Numbered from the stretch's first letter, positions 41,269 to 50,435 are shown. The stretch: DNA of 64,000 bases from Companilactobacillus jidongensis (GCF_003946575.1 NZ_RHOP01000006.1:107755-171754); one strand, 5' to 3'. Numbers and translations are program-made. Notes: generated from the letters alone by a model not told the origin.

Positions 41269-43460
41269 GGGATTGCCTCTTTCCAGTTACTCAAAGCCTC
41301 ACTTAATTCAATATCCATCTCATTATCACTTGTATGAATAGAAAATACTGAATCATTAGTCACAAAGCCAAGACACTCAAAATTATCTTTAAAGATTTTT
41401 TCTAAGGATTTCTTATCCTTACTTTCAATTGTTACCAAATATCTTGACTGCGTTTCAGAAAACATTTGCTTAGCTGTTAACGATGTTTGAATATTGAATC
41501 CTAACATGTTTTCAAAAGCCGACTCTGAAATTGCCGCAACTAGACCACCATCGGATAAATCATGACAACTCTTTAATAAATTATTTTTTATAGCTTTTAA
41601 AATCAATTGTTGATTATTCAATTCAACATCTAAGTCAATTTCATTTAACTTTCCTTGAACAGTTCCTAATTGTTGTTCTTGTATCTCAGAACCATTGAAA
41701 TCATTACCAGTGCTGCCTAACAAATAAATCAAATCTCCTGAATTCTTAAATGACGATGTAGTGATATGACTGATATCCTCAATCAGACCCACCATTCCAA
41801 TCATTGGGCTTGGATATATTGCTTCTTTATTGAATTCATTGTATAAAGATACATTTCCAGAAATAACCGGTACGTCGAACTTATTACAGACATCAGCGAT
41901 TCCTTGAACACTTTGATCTAATTCCCAAAATATTTCAGGATCTTCTGGATTTCCATAATTTAAACAATCAGTTATTCCAACTGGAATTCCACCACTAGCC
42001 ACAATATTTCTGGCAGCTTCCAAGACAGTTATCTGACCTCCAATATACGGATCCACATAAACGTATCTAGAATTACTATCGTTCGTTGCGGCAATAGCTT
42101 TTTTTGTTCCCCTAATACGAACAACACCAGCATCACTACCCGGTCTTACGACTGTGTTGCTCTTAACTTGTGAGTCATATGTCTCATACAAATATGACTT
42201 AGAAGCAATCGATGGACTCTTTAAAATGTTCATCCACGATTCCTTAAACGATTCTAATTCTGGTTCAAATTGAGTATCATCATTTTCAAATCTTGCCGGT
42301 TTGATACCATGGTGATCGTATTCAGGAACATCTTCCGTCAAACTATCGATTGGGATATCAACGACCAATTTGTTTTGATGATAAATCTTATATTGCTTAT
42401 CAGAGGTTACCTTTCCAATAATTACAGCATCCAAGTTATATGCTTCAAAGAAATCTAATACCGCATCTTCAAACTCTGGTTTGATACATAAAACCATTCG
42501 TTCTTGAGATTCAGATAACATCATTTCATACGCACTCATATCAGCTTCTCGTTGAGGAACATTATCTAAATTTAACATCAGACCACTTTGAGCTTTTGAA
42601 GCCATTTCAGCCGTTGATGATACTAATCCAGCCGCCCCCATGTCTTGAACTCCCAAAATCCAATCCGAATGCTCTTGAATAATTTCCACACAAGCGTCCA
42701 TCAATAGTTTTTCAATAAATGGATTACCAACCTGAACCGCTGAACGTTGTTTCTTTTTTTTGTTTGAAAACTCATCTGAGGCAAAAGTAGCCCCGTGAAT
42801 TCCATCGCGCCCAGTTGTTGAACCCACATATACGATTAGATTATTGTTCCCACTTGCTTGGCCATGTTTAAATTGCGTATTATCCAACAAACCTATACAC
42901 ATAGCATTAACTAACGGATTTTTTTCATAGCATTTCTCAAATGTAATTTCTCCACCAATAGTTGGGATACCAATGCAATTACCATATCCACCAATTCCGG
43001 CAACTACTTCTTTGACCAAATGTTTAGTTTGATCGTTATCGATTGGGCCGAACTTCAGACTATCGAGTAATGCAATTGGTGTTGCACCCATTGAAAAAAT
43101 ATCTCTAATAATTCCACCGACACCTGTAGCCGCACCTTGGTATGGTTCAACTGCAGATGGATGGTTATGACTCTCTGCCTTAAAAACTACTGCCTGATTA
43201 TCACCAATATCGATAATTCCGGCATCTTCACCAGGTCCAGCCAAGACACGGGAACTATCATTTGGCAACTTACGAAGAACCTTTTTCGAATTCTTATATG
43301 AACAATGCTCGCTCCACATAACAGAATACAATCCGGTTTCAGTGTAGTTTGGCAATCTACCCAAAATCTTTTCACTGATTAATTTATACTCAGAATCACT
43401 TAATCCCCATGTTTGATAAATTTTTTCTTTTTTAATTTGTGCTGGTGTTGGTTCACTCAC
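41253..43460 (-). CDS. purL: Phosphoribosylformylglycinamidine synthase subunit PurL
   Basis: The small PurL (735 aa) is the synthetase subunit that, with PurS and PurQ, converts FGAR to FGAM. Motifs include WSEHCSYKNSKKVLRKLP, FKAESHNHPSAVEPYQGAATGVGGIIRDIFSMGA, FASDE, GVQDMGAAGLVSSTAEM and a C-terminal half with SCHDLSDGGLVAAISESAF. The start is GTG 43460, overlapping the purQ TAG (TAGTG). Length matches the Bacillus-type subunit. Confidence 0.97.
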   Translation of the reverse strand: MSEPTPAQIKKEKIYQTWGLSDSEYKLISEKILGRLPNYTETGLYSVMWSEHCSYKNSKKVLRKLPNDSSRVLAGPGEDAGIIDIGDNQAVVFKAESHNHPSAVEPYQGAATGVGGIIRDIFSMGATPIALLDSLKFGPIDNDQTKHLVKEVVAGIGGYGNCIGIPTIGGEITFEKCYEKNPLVNAMCIGLLDNTQFKHGQASGNNNLIVYVGSTTGRDGIHGATFASDEFSNKKKKQRSAVQVGNPFIEKLLMDACVEIIQEHSDWILGVQDMGAAGLVSSTAEMASKAQSGLMLNLDNVPQREADMSAYEMMLSESQERMVLCIKPEFEDAVLDFFEAYNLDAVIIGKVTSDKQYKIYHQNKLVVDIPIDSLTEDVPEYDHHGIKPARFENDDTQFEPELESFKESWMNILKSPSIASKSYLYETYDSQVKSNTVVRPGSDAGVVRIRGTKKAIAATNDSNSRYVYVDPYIGGQITVLEAARNIVASGGIPVGITDCLNYGNPEDPEIFWELDQSVQGIADVCNKFDVPVISGNVSLYNEFNKEAIYPSPMIGMVGLIEDISHITTSSFKNSGDLIYLLGSTGNDFNGSEIQEQQLGTVQGKLNEIDLDVELNNQQLILKAIKNNLLKSCHDLSDGGLVAAISESAFENMLGFNIQTSLTAKQMFSETQSRYLVTIESKDKKSLEKIFKDNFECLGFVTNDSVFSIHTSDNEMDIELSEALSNWKEAIPCLMK

Positions 43461-44137
43461 TATATATGCACCCCATTCTTTTGAGTTTCTAACATCGACT
43501 TGAACAGTTTCAAACCATCATCTGAACCTAGAATAGATTCAATTGCTCGTTCTGGGTGGGGCATCATACCTAATACATTTCCTTGCTTATTAGTAATTCC
43601 AGCAATTTCTTCAACGCTACCATTTATATTTTGACCGTATCTGAAAATAACTTGATTATTCTCGTTTAATTCTCGTAATGTTGCTTCATCACAGTAATAT
43701 CTACCCTCACCATGTGCAATTGGGATAATGATTTTTTCATTCAAATTATATTTATTAGTAAAAATTGTCTTATTATTTTCAACCACTAATTCAACCTGTT
43801 TGCATATAAAACAGTTTTGACGGTTATTAGTTAACGTTCCTGGTAATAATCCGATTTCTGTTAAAATTTGAAATCCATTACAAATTCCTAAAACGGGTTT
43901 CCCTTCGTTGGCTAATCTTATAACCTCTTTGATAATTGGTGCATGGCTAGCTATTGCACCACTCCTAAGATAATCCCCATATGAGAAACCACCAGGAATT
44001 AAAATCCCATCATATCCATCTAATGATTCTTCCTTGTAACTAACTAAATCAGCTTCTTGCCCAATTCCTTTACTAACAGCGTAGTAAAGATCCATGTCAC
44101 AATTAGAACCTGGGAAAACGATGACTGCAAATTTCAT
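43460..44137 (-). CDS. purQ: Phosphoribosylformylglycinamidine synthase subunit PurQ (glutaminase)
   Basis: PurQ hydrolyses glutamine to supply ammonia to PurL. The 225 residues show [19 protein letters not shown], the catalytic Cys motif [20 protein letters not shown] and the His/Glu pair in [10 protein letters not shown]. Its ATG overlaps the purS TAA (TAATG). Confidence 0.97.
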   Translation of the reverse strand: MKFAVIVFPGSNCDMDLYYAVSKGIGQEADLVSYKEESLDGYDGILIPGGFSYGDYLRSGAIASHAPIIKEVIRLANEGKPVLGICNGFQILTEIGLLPGTLTNNRQNCFICKQVELVVENNKTIFTNKYNLNEKIIIPIAHGEGRYYCDEATLRELNENNQVIFRYGQNINGSVEEIAGITNKQGNVLGMMPHPERAIESILGSDDGLKLFKSMLETQKNGVHI

Positions 44138-44385
44138 TAGGCTTCCTCCGCAATTTCATAACGGTAGCTTTCAATGTTTGGGTTTGCTAGTAATCCATCA
44201 CAAATTTCATCAACATCTTGTTCAAGATGTTCGGCATTATCATCGAATTTTAATTCAAAATATTTACCCATTCTTACTTCAGATACATTAGGATACCCCA
44301 TCGTATGTGTTGCATCTTTGATAGCTTCACCTTGTACATCAACAACTGAATCCTTTAAAGTTACATATATTTTGACAAGAATCAT
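44137..44385 (-). CDS. purS: Phosphoribosylformylglycinamidine synthase subunit PurS
   Basis: This 82-residue small protein bridges PurL and PurQ and helps channel ammonia. It reads [28 protein letters not shown], then [11 protein letters not shown] and [16 protein letters not shown], all PurS hallmarks. It lies 11 bases after purC. Confidence 0.96.
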   Translation of the reverse strand: MILVKIYVTLKDSVVDVQGEAIKDATHTMGYPNVSEVRMGKYFELKFDDNAEHLEQDVDEICDGLLANPNIESYRYEIAEEA

Positions 44386-44396
44386 TTCTTTTCTCC

Positions 44397-45101
44397 TTAT
44401 TTAGCTGTTAATCTATCCAGCACTTTTTGATATGTTTCAACTAAATCGCCTTTTTTTTGTCTAAAAATATCTTTGTCTAACGATGTATGACTGCTTTGAT
44501 CCCATAAACGGCAGTTATCCGGAGAAAATTCATCTACAAGAATAACCTTTCCATTCAAACGTCCAAATTCTAATTTGAAATCAATCAAATCAAGTTTCTT
44601 GTCATCAAAGAATTTGATCAACAGATGGTTAACTGCTAGAGCCTGTTCTTTGACATATTCAATTTCTGATTGAGTAGCAATCCCTAACGAAATCACTTGT
44701 GAGTCATTGATAAAGGGATCATCTAACTTGTCACTCTTGAAATAAAATTCAATGATCGGCGTTTCTAACATCTCACCTTCGATCAAATCAAATTTCCTTG
44801 CTAAACTTCCAGACACGCGATTTCTCAAAACCACTTCCAATGGAATGACTTCAGTTTTTTTGATCAATTGCTCATGATCAGAGATATTTTTGATTACATG
44901 TGTTTCAATACCATTTTCAATCAAGTAATCAAAAACCAATGTTGATATTTGACAATTCAGTATTCCTTTTCCTGGAAACATTTCCTTACGCTTGCCATTC
45001 AAAGCCGTGGCTTGATCCTTGTAGACCACTAATAATTCATCTTCATTGTCAGTTTTGAATAAATCTTTAGCTTTTCCAGAATAAATCAGTCGGTTATCCA
45101 T
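44397..45101 (-). CDS. purC: SAICAR synthetase
   Basis: PurC joins aspartate to CAIR with ATP. The 234-residue product shows LIYSGKAKDLFKT, VYKDQATALNGKRKEMFPGKGILNCQIS, PLEVVLRNRVSGSLARKF, SLGIATQSEIE and VDEFSPDNCRLWD. I place the start at ATG 45101 after GGAGAAATT; an upstream extension to 45122 lies within purK's end. No bifunctional fusion is present. Confidence 0.97.
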   Translation of the reverse strand: MDNRLIYSGKAKDLFKTDNEDELLVVYKDQATALNGKRKEMFPGKGILNCQISTLVFDYLIENGIETHVIKNISDHEQLIKKTEVIPLEVVLRNRVSGSLARKFDLIEGEMLETPIIEFYFKSDKLDDPFINDSQVISLGIATQSEIEYVKEQALAVNHLLIKFFDDKKLDLIDFKLEFGRLNGKVILVDEFSPDNCRLWDQSSHTSLDKDIFRQKKGDLVETYQKVLDRLTAK

Positions 45102-45109
45102 AATTTCTC

Positions 45110-46231
45110 CTATAAATTCCAAATTGGATTTTCTTCAATACTTTTTTGAGCTTCATTCACGTCATTAGTCAAAATAGTTATATGTCCCATTTTTCGATTA
45201 TATTTAATTTCATCTTTACCATAATCGTGTAAATGCCAGTCAGAATGATTAAAAACATCTAGTCTAGCATTGGAAAGATGTTGACCTAATAAGTTGACCA
45301 TAATAGCTGGTTGTAAAAAATTTATCTTTGGCATTGGCAGATTACAGATTCCTCTGATGTGAGCGTCAAATTGAGAAATATTGCATGATTCAATCGTCAA
45401 ATGTCCAGAATTATGCGGTCTTGGTGCAATTTCGTTAACATACAAATCTTCTTGTGTGGAAATAAAGAACTCCACACACATAGTTCCCACTAATTCTAAT
45501 TTTTCAGATATTCCTTCCGCAATTTGATGAATGTTTTGACTCAATTTATCGCTAATTCTAGCCGGGCAGATGCTCAAATGAAGAATGTTATCTCGGTGAA
45601 TATTTTCTATAACAGGGAAAATTGAGGTTTGACCATTAATATTCCTTGACACAATCACTGATACTTCTTTATCCAAGACAATAGTCTTCTCTAAAATACA
45701 TTCTGACGATTTTACTAAATCATCAATTCCTTTGAATGATTCATCTTCAATTCTTATTTGACCTTTGCCATCATAACCGCCACGAGTTGTCTTGATGATT
45801 GATGGGACCCCAATTTTTTTGATTGCCTGTTCAAATTCTTTCATATCTTCAACAATCGCATGTGGTACAACTGGAAAACCATTATCTTCCAAAAAACCTT
45901 TTTCAGAAATACGATTTTGCGTTACGGTCAATGCCTTTGTTCCTTGTGGAATATAAGTATACTGAGATACTTCTTCAATCGTTTCAGCATCAACATTTTC
46001 AAATTCATATGTCAATACATCTACGTGCTTTGCTAATTCAATTAAAGACTCCAAATCATCATATTCTGCAATGATCTGTGCATCAGATACTTGTGCAGCA
46101 GAACAATTATCTTGAGGATCAAGAATAATTACCTTATATCCCATCTCTTTTGCAGATAAAGCCATCATTTGACCTAACTGGCCGCCACCAATGATTCCAA
46201 TAGTTGAACCTGATAGAGATTGATTATTCAA
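45110..46231 (-). CDS. purK: N5-carboxyaminoimidazole ribonucleotide synthase
   Basis: PurK carboxylates AIR to N5-CAIR with ATP and bicarbonate. The 373-residue ATP-grasp protein has IGIIGGGQLGQMMALSAKEMGYKVIILDP, IIKTTRGGYDGKGQIRI, EVSVIVSRNINGQ, EIAPRPHNSGHLTIE and a C-terminal MGHITIL. The first codon is TTG 46231, overlapping the purE end by 8 bases. Confidence 0.96.
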   Translation of the reverse strand: MNNQSLSGSTIGIIGGGQLGQMMALSAKEMGYKVIILDPQDNCSAAQVSDAQIIAEYDDLESLIELAKHVDVLTYEFENVDAETIEEVSQYTYIPQGTKALTVTQNRISEKGFLEDNGFPVVPHAIVEDMKEFEQAIKKIGVPSIIKTTRGGYDGKGQIRIEDESFKGIDDLVKSSECILEKTIVLDKEVSVIVSRNINGQTSIFPVIENIHRDNILHLSICPARISDKLSQNIHQIAEGISEKLELVGTMCVEFFISTQEDLYVNEIAPRPHNSGHLTIESCNISQFDAHIRGICNLPMPKINFLQPAIMVNLLGQHLSNARLDVFNHSDWHLHDYGKDEIKYNRKMGHITILTNDVNEAQKSIEENPIWNL

Positions 46232-46709
46232 GATTTTTCCCGCTTTCTACTGATTTGTCATGCATTTGATTTTGATAATCGATTAAATTAATTGCATATT
46301 GTTCGTTTTCCAATGCACAAATCTTAGTAGCTAAGATTGCGGCGTTAGTTGCACCAGCGTCGCCAATCGCTACCGTAGCAACCGGCACACCACTGGGCAT
46401 TTGAACAATAGATAAGAGTGAATCTATTCCATTGAGCGTACTAGATTTAACGGGCACACCGATAACTGGAAGAATCGTTGAGGATGCAACCATACCCGGT
46501 AAATGTGCAGCACCACCAGCACCGGCAATAATGACTTTAAAGTGATTTGCGGCTGCTCCAATTGCAAAATCAAGCATTTCCTGCGGCATCCTATGTGCAG
46601 AGATTACTTTGACTTCATAACTAACTTCCAATTGTTCCAGTGTCTCAATCGTTTTTTCCATTGTTTTCAAATCTGAAATGGAACCCATGATTATTGCAAC
46701 ATCTTTCAT
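46224..46709 (-). CDS. purE: N5-carboxyaminoimidazole ribonucleotide mutase
   Basis: Class I PurE rearranges N5-CAIR to CAIR. The 161 residues carry IIMGSISDLKTMEKTIETLEQL, YEVKVISAHRMPQEMLDFA, IIAGAGGAAHLPGMVASSTILPVIGVPVKSSTLNGIDSLLSIVQMPSGVPVATVAI and GATNAAILA. It is the first gene of the purine operon, about 30 bases after a strong promoter. Confidence 0.97.
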   Translation of the reverse strand: MKDVAIIMGSISDLKTMEKTIETLEQLEVSYEVKVISAHRMPQEMLDFAIGAAANHFKVIIAGAGGAAHLPGMVASSTILPVIGVPVKSSTLNGIDSLLSIVQMPSGVPVATVAIGDAGATNAAILATKICALENEQYAINLIDYQNQMHDKSVESGKNLE

Positions 46710-46740
46710 TATTTGTTTACCCTTTCTAATTAGTACTCAA

Positions 46741-46769
46741 ATATTAACAGCTATTATTTTATTTTTCAA
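46741..46769 (-). promoter_or_regulatory. Promoter of the purine operon
   Basis: -35 TTGAAA (46769-46764), 17-base spacer, -10 TAATAT (46746-46741). The predicted start at about 46735 leaves a short leader, so there is no room for a purine riboswitch or leader attenuator. Confidence 0.8.
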
Positions 46770-46805
46770 GGAAAAGACGTACATTAACATCTATAATTTT
46801 AATAA

Positions 46806-46868
46806 TCATTCGTGAATTCGCTTTAAAAAAGAATATTTTAATTATTAAGATTAATATTGTTCGTATAT
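46806..46868 (-). promoter_or_regulatory. Two candidate PurBoxes upstream of the pur promoter
   Basis: ATATACGAACAAT (46868-46856) matches the PurBox consensus AWWWCCGAACWWT at 12 of 13 positions. A weaker ATTCACGAATGAT (46818-46806) shares the CGAA core. The nearer box centres about 77 bases before the predicted transcription start, similar to activating PurBoxes reported in Lactococcus. A purR gene is not in the window. Confidence 0.45.
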
Positions 46869-46892
46869 TATTAAAAGATTTATATATAAAAT

Positions 46893-46939
46893 AAAAAAAT
46901 AGGTAGATCGTGATTAACTTAATAATCAAGATCTACCTA
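46893..46939 (-). terminator. Terminator after yneF
   Basis: TAGGTAGATC-GATTA and TAATC-GATCTACCTA form a long stem with a two-base internal mismatch and a 6-base loop, followed by TTTTTTT on the minus strand. It insulates the pur operon from the yneF transcript. Confidence 0.88.
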
Positions 46940-46962
46940 CTAAAAATTAAAATATTGAAATT

Positions 46963-47193
46963 TTACTTTTTATTATTTTCTTTCTTTTGTTGTGCTTTCA
47001 TTGAGCTCATCAATTGATTTAACTTCTTTTGTGAAGGCTTTTGTCCCATTTGTGCCATCATTTGTTTAATCATATCAGGGCTAATTGGTGGATTATCTTC
47101 GAAGTATTTCTTCATGTACCATCTTGCGGCGAAGAAACCGATGATCAATCCAACTAATAAAGCCAAAACTCCAACTGCGATCGTTATTCCCAT
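46963..47193 (-). CDS. yneF: UPF0154 membrane protein YneF
   Basis: The 76-residue protein has a single N-terminal membrane helix ([30 protein letters not shown]) and a conserved cytosolic [32 protein letters not shown], the UPF0154 signature. Its function is not established. It follows ynzC and ends at a terminator. Confidence 0.88.
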   Translation of the reverse strand: MGITIAVGVLALLVGLIIGFFAARWYMKKYFEDNPPISPDMIKQMMAQMGQKPSQKKLNQLMSSMKAQQKKENNKK

Positions 47194-47256
47194 ATCTTAT
47201 TTTCACCCTTTCCATACATCTTATAATGATACAAAATATTTAATGTAATTAAAAGA

Positions 47257-47499
47257 CTAATCGTCACGTAATCCCTTTTTACGTTGAATTTCTTTTACTT
47301 TATTCGGAGTAACTTCTTTTCCTTCTTTGTCATAGACCTTCATTAATTCGATTTGTGATCTAAAACTGGCACGGAAATTTTCCAAATATTCTTTGCGAAG
47401 GACAGATTGTTGATGCTCCTCTTCGTGTGTCAATCCGCCATTTTTTGCCTTATGTGCTAATTCATTTATCTTTGCAATTAATTCTTCTTGTTCTTTCAT
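47257..47499 (-). CDS. ynzC: DUF896 family protein YnzC
   Basis: An 80-residue two-helix protein matching DUF896: ELIAKINELAHKAKNGGLTHEEEHQQSVLRKEYLENFRASFRSQIELMKVYD then GKEVTPNKV and KKGLRDD. In Bacillus ynzC belongs to the SOS-induced yneA-yneB-ynzC operon next to lexA; here yneA and yneB are absent and ynzC faces lexA across an SOS box, with TATAAT (47519-47514) next to that box. Confidence 0.88.
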   Translation of the reverse strand: MKEQEELIAKINELAHKAKNGGLTHEEEHQQSVLRKEYLENFRASFRSQIELMKVYDKEGKEVTPNKVKEIQRKKGLRDD

Positions 47500-47520
47500 T
47501 TATATATCTCCTAATTATAC

Positions 47521-47534
47521 CGAACACTTGTTTG
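47521..47534. promoter_or_regulatory. SOS box (LexA operator) between ynzC and lexA
   Basis: CGAACACTTGTTTG fits the Gram-positive SOS consensus CGAACRNRYGTTYG closely. It overlaps the lexA -35 and abuts the ynzC -10, so LexA bound here should repress both genes. Confidence 0.85.
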
Positions 47535-47560
47535 AATTTATATCCTCATTCTGATACAAT
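47532..47560 (+). promoter_or_regulatory. lexA promoter
   Basis: -35 TTGAAT (47532-47537), 17-base spacer, -10 TACAAT (47555-47560). The -35 overlaps the SOS box, consistent with autorepression. Confidence 0.75.
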
Positions 47561-47591
47561 CTAAATAAGATATTAACAATGAGGTGTTCTA

Positions 47592-48215
47592 ATGTCAAAA
47601 GCTGAGGGCTCTAAACAATCCCAAATTTTACAATGCATCCATGATTATTTAGACGATCATGGTTATCCACCAACCGTCAGAGAAATCTGTGAAGCAGTTG
47701 ATCTATCTTCGACATCAACTGTACACGGTCATTTATCTCGACTAGAGAAAAAGGGCTATTTACAACGTGACCCTACCAAGCCAAGAGCAATTGAATTAAC
47801 AGTTGCTGGGTTGAATTCAATCGGTGTTAAATCAAAACAAATTCCAATCCTTGGTGCAGTCGCTGCTGGCCAACCAATTACAGCCGAACGTAACCCTGAG
47901 GGTTACTTCCCTATCCCACCTGACTTAAACCGTAGTTCCGGTGAATTATTCATGTTGGACATTCACGGTGAAAGTATGATAAATGCTGGTATTTTTGATG
48001 GTGACCAGGTTATCGTTCACGAACAAAATACTGCTAACAATGGTGAAATCGTCATTGCAATGACTGAAGATATCGAAGCTACTTGCAAACGATTCTACAG
48101 TGAAAATGGACATTACCGCCTACAACCTGAGAATGATACAATGGATCCAATCATCTTGGACAACGTTGAGGTTATTGGAAAAGTTGTTGGATTATATCGT
48201 TCACAAATATTCTAA
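47592..48215 (+). CDS. lexA: SOS response repressor LexA
   Basis: LexA represses DNA-damage genes and self-cleaves when RecA is activated. The 207 residues have a winged-helix DNA-binding domain ([34 protein letters not shown], about 24-57), the cleavage site A92-G93 (VAAGQPI) and the catalytic dyad S128 (HGESM) and K166 (TCKRF). Length and layout are canonical. It is read from its own promoter with an overlapping SOS box and ends at a hairpin. Confidence 0.97.
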   Translation: MSKAEGSKQSQILQCIHDYLDDHGYPPTVREICEAVDLSSTSTVHGHLSRLEKKGYLQRDPTKPRAIELTVAGLNSIGVKSKQIPILGAVAAGQPITAERNPEGYFPIPPDLNRSSGELFMLDIHGESMINAGIFDGDQVIVHEQNTANNGEIVIAMTEDIEATCKRFYSENGHYRLQPENDTMDPIILDNVEVIGKVVGLYRSQIF

Positions 48216-48219
48216 AGTT

Positions 48220-48247
48220 AAGGATACTCACTTGAGTATCCTTTTTT
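48220..48247 (+). terminator. Terminator after lexA
   Basis: AAGGATACTC and GAGTATCCTT form a perfect 10-base-pair stem with a 4-base loop, followed by TTTT. Confidence 0.9.
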
Positions 48248-48251
48248 GATA

Positions 48252-48277
48252 CAAAAAAAGATGCCACATAGGCATCT
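48252..48277 (-). terminator. Terminator after rplS
   Basis: AGATGCC and GGCATCT pair with a 5-base loop and run into TTTTTTT on the minus strand. It is back-to-back with the lexA terminator. Confidence 0.9.
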
Positions 48278-48291
48278 CTTCAATTGCAATA

Positions 48292-48645
48292 TTAGATATC
48301 GCGACGACGTTCCTTGATACGTGCAGCCTTACCCTTACGATCACGTAAGTAGTATAGCTTAGCACGACGTACACGACCATGTCTGATAACTTCAATCTTT
48401 TCAACACGAGGTGTGTTTAGTGGGAATGTTCTTTCAACACCAACACCACTACTGATCTTACGAACAGTATATGTAGCACTAACGCCTGTACCGTGTTTCT
48501 TAATTACAACACCTTCAAACAACTGAACACGTTCACGTGTTCCTTCAACAACCTTGGCATGGACACGAACTGTGTCTCCAGGGCGGAAATCAGGAATATC
48601 TGAACGAAGTTGTTCTGATGTAATATCTTGAATTAATTTATTCAT
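48292..48645 (-). CDS. rplS: 50S ribosomal protein L19
   Basis: L19 lies at the subunit interface. The 117-residue protein starts [41 protein letters not shown] and includes [37 protein letters not shown] and the basic C-terminus. I use ATG 48645 (AGGAGAGAG upstream); the longer frame to 48723 runs through the leader RNA. It has its own promoter although it follows trmD. Confidence 0.97.
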   Translation of the reverse strand: MNKLIQDITSEQLRSDIPDFRPGDTVRVHAKVVEGTRERVQLFEGVVIKKHGTGVSATYTVRKISSGVGVERTFPLNTPRVEKIEVIRHGRVRRAKLYYLRDRKGKAARIKERRRDI

Positions 48646-48724
48646 AAAACTCTCTCCTGTTTCGACACTCTTATATATCCTTAATGGTATACAGCGGAAT
48701 ATCGTTAATATGTGTTCAAACACT
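48646..48724 (-). promoter_or_regulatory. rplS 5' leader, candidate L19 leader RNA
   Basis: The stretch between the rplS promoter and its ATG can fold small hairpins (GTGTT-TG-AACAC, and ATATTCC pairing with GGATAT around GTATAC). It lies where the low-GC Gram-positive L19 leader is known. I could not match it to that model by eye. Confidence 0.35.
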
Positions 48725-48730
48725 CTTACA

Positions 48731-48759
48731 ATAATACATTAATTATATTTCAGTGTAAA
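48731..48759 (-). promoter_or_regulatory. Internal promoter for rplS
   Basis: -35 TTTACA (48759-48754), 17-base spacer, -10 TATTAT (48736-48731). The -35 overlaps the trmD stop codon region, so rplS can be read independently of rpsP-rimM-trmD. Confidence 0.65.
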
Positions 48760-49487
48760 CTATTTTCTGATTTTATTTCTCTCAAAAAATGTTTCTCTTC
48801 ATTTGACAGTTCAACTGTATCCAACAAATCGGGGCGTCGCTCCAAAGTCTTTCTCAGAGACTCTTTTAAACGCCATATACGAATTTTTTCATGATCACCA
48901 CTAGTAAGTACTTCAGGAACTTCTTTTCCTCTAAAATCAGCGGGACGCGAATATTGCGGGTATTCCAACAATCCATTTGAAAATGATTCATCTTCAGCTG
49001 AAACGGAATTACCTAAAACACCAGGAACAAATCTCAATGTGGCATCGATCATACTCATAGTTGGTAATTCTCCACCTGTCAGAATATAGTCACCGATAGA
49101 AACCTCATCCGTTACTAAATCTTTGATTCTTTCATCGAATCCTTCATAGTGGCCACATATAAAAACCAGTTGATCTTCTTTGGCAAAATCCCGTGCCATA
49201 CTTGTGTTAAAAGTTTTGCCAGCCGGGTCCAGTAAAATAACTCTTTTTTTACCTGGTTTTTGCTTTTCGACATAATCCATTGCGTCATATATCGGTTGTG
49301 CTTGGAGAAGCATCCCTGCTCCACCACCATATGGAGAATCATCAACATGGTTTTGTTTATTAGTTGTAAAATCACGAAAATCTACCACATCAATATTAAC
49401 TAAATCTTTTTCTTGAGCTTTTCCAATCAATGATTCGTCCAAAGACTGAAACATTCTCGGAAAAATACTTAAAATTGTAATATCCAT
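48750..49487 (-). CDS. trmD: tRNA (guanine(37)-N1)-methyltransferase TrmD
   Basis: TrmD methylates G37 of tRNAs and prevents +1 frameshifting. The 245-residue SPOUT enzyme shows [55 protein letters not shown] and the knot residues [34 protein letters not shown]. Its ATG overlaps the rimM TAA (TAATG). Confidence 0.97.
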   Translation of the reverse strand: MDITILSIFPRMFQSLDESLIGKAQEKDLVNIDVVDFRDFTTNKQNHVDDSPYGGGAGMLLQAQPIYDAMDYVEKQKPGKKRVILLDPAGKTFNTSMARDFAKEDQLVFICGHYEGFDERIKDLVTDEVSIGDYILTGGELPTMSMIDATLRFVPGVLGNSVSAEDESFSNGLLEYPQYSRPADFRGKEVPEVLTSGDHEKIRIWRLKESLRKTLERRPDLLDTVELSNEEKHFLREIKSENSLH

Positions 49488-50005
49488 TAGTCTATCAATC
49501 CATCCGGAATCTCAACATCGATCTTTTGACCAGCGAGATCCACTTTTTTAACAACATCTTCAATATAAGGAACCAGCACTTCTTTATATTTTGAGCCTTT
49601 AACAACCCAAACATCATTCGGACCCAGTTCAATTATTTCTTTAACTTTGCCAATATTACCTAGAACAGGATCGATTACATCTAAGCCAATTATTTGACTA
49701 TAAAGAAATTCACCTTCAGCGAGTTCAGGCTTCACTTCACTATCAGCAAATAATTCAGATTTAACATATTGTTCCACGTCATTGATGTTGTCATAACCCT
49801 CAAATTTTATCAAAATAAAATTCTTATGTTTACGTGAAGACTCTACTACCAATTGTTTTTCAGCACTTCCGGATTTATGTAAGTACAACTTAGCACCTGA
49901 CTTAAATCTCTCTTCTGGAAAGTCTGTAATAGGTATGATCCGTAGTTCACCCTTAATACCGTGAGTATTAACAATTGTACCCACTCTGTATAATTTTTCG
50001 GCCAT
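49487..50005 (-). CDS. rimM: 16S rRNA processing protein RimM
   Basis: RimM binds S19 and aids maturation of the 30S head. The 172 residues have the N-terminal beta barrel with [51 protein letters not shown], and a PRC-barrel domain with [31 protein letters not shown]. It lies between rpsP and trmD, separated from rpsP by a hairpin. Confidence 0.96.
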   Translation of the reverse strand: MAEKLYRVGTIVNTHGIKGELRIIPITDFPEERFKSGAKLYLHKSGSAEKQLVVESSRKHKNFILIKFEGYDNINDVEQYVKSELFADSEVKPELAEGEFLYSQIIGLDVIDPVLGNIGKVKEIIELGPNDVWVVKGSKYKEVLVPYIEDVVKKVDLAGQKIDVEIPDGLID

Positions 50006-50028
50006 TGGCTCCTCCGTGATAAATAAAT

Positions 50029-50060
50029 AGGACCTGACAAAACAAAGTTTTATCTGATCC
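50029..50060 (-). terminator. Hairpin between rpsP and rimM
   Basis: GGATCAGATAAAAC and GTTTTGTCAGGTCC pair imperfectly around TTT, followed by TATTTATTTA. This looks like a leaky terminator that could keep rimM-trmD lower than rpsP. Confidence 0.55.
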
Positions 50061-50076
50061 CACTTTTATTATTCAA

Positions 50077-50349
50077 TTATTTTGAATATTTGCTTTCATG
50101 ATACTTTTGCATAATACCATGTGTCTTAAGCAAGTTACGAACTGTATCTGAAGGTTGTGCACCTTTTTGTAACCAGTCCATGATCTTGTCATCATCTAAC
50201 TTGATCTCTTCTGGTTGTGAGATTGGGTTGTAGTAACCAACTTGTTCGATGAAGCGGCCATCACGTGGTGCACGTGAATCAGCAACAACGATTCTATAAA
50301 ATGGTCTTAACTTACTACCCATACGTTTCATTCTAATCTTAACTGACAT
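50077..50349 (-). CDS. rpsP: 30S ribosomal protein S16
   Basis: S16 stabilises the 30S body. The 90-residue protein starts [42 protein letters not shown] and ends in a Lys/Ser-rich tail. The ATG at 50349 follows AGGAGG; the frame extends to 50388 without a ribosome site. It heads rpsP-rimM-trmD. Confidence 0.97.
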   Translation of the reverse strand: MSVKIRMKRMGSKLRPFYRIVVADSRAPRDGRFIEQVGYYNPISQPEEIKLDDDKIMDWLQKGAQPSDTVRNLLKTHGIMQKYHESKYSK

Positions 50350-50379
50350 TTTGTTTCCTCCTAAATACTTAACTTTGTT

Positions 50380-50408
50380 AGTATACACAAAAAAAATAGA
50401 AGTGTAAA
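50380..50408 (-). promoter_or_regulatory. Promoter of rpsP embedded in the ffh terminator
   Basis: -35 TTTACA (50408-50403), 17-base spacer made largely of the T run, -10 TATACT (50385-50380). The -35 lies in the 3' arm of the upstream hairpin. Confidence 0.65.
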
Positions 50409-50430
50409 GTTTTTTTCTTTACACCTCTTA
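50389..50430 (-). terminator. Terminator after ffh
   Basis: TAAGAGGTGTAAAG and CTTTACACTTCTA pair around an A-rich loop and lead into TTTTTTTT on the minus strand. Confidence 0.88.
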
Positions 50431-50435
50431 TTTTT

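Noticed and set aside
46710..46960. Purine riboswitch ahead of purE
   Set aside because: The predicted leader is only about 25 bases and no aptamer-like fold is visible; the large hairpin here is the yneF terminator.
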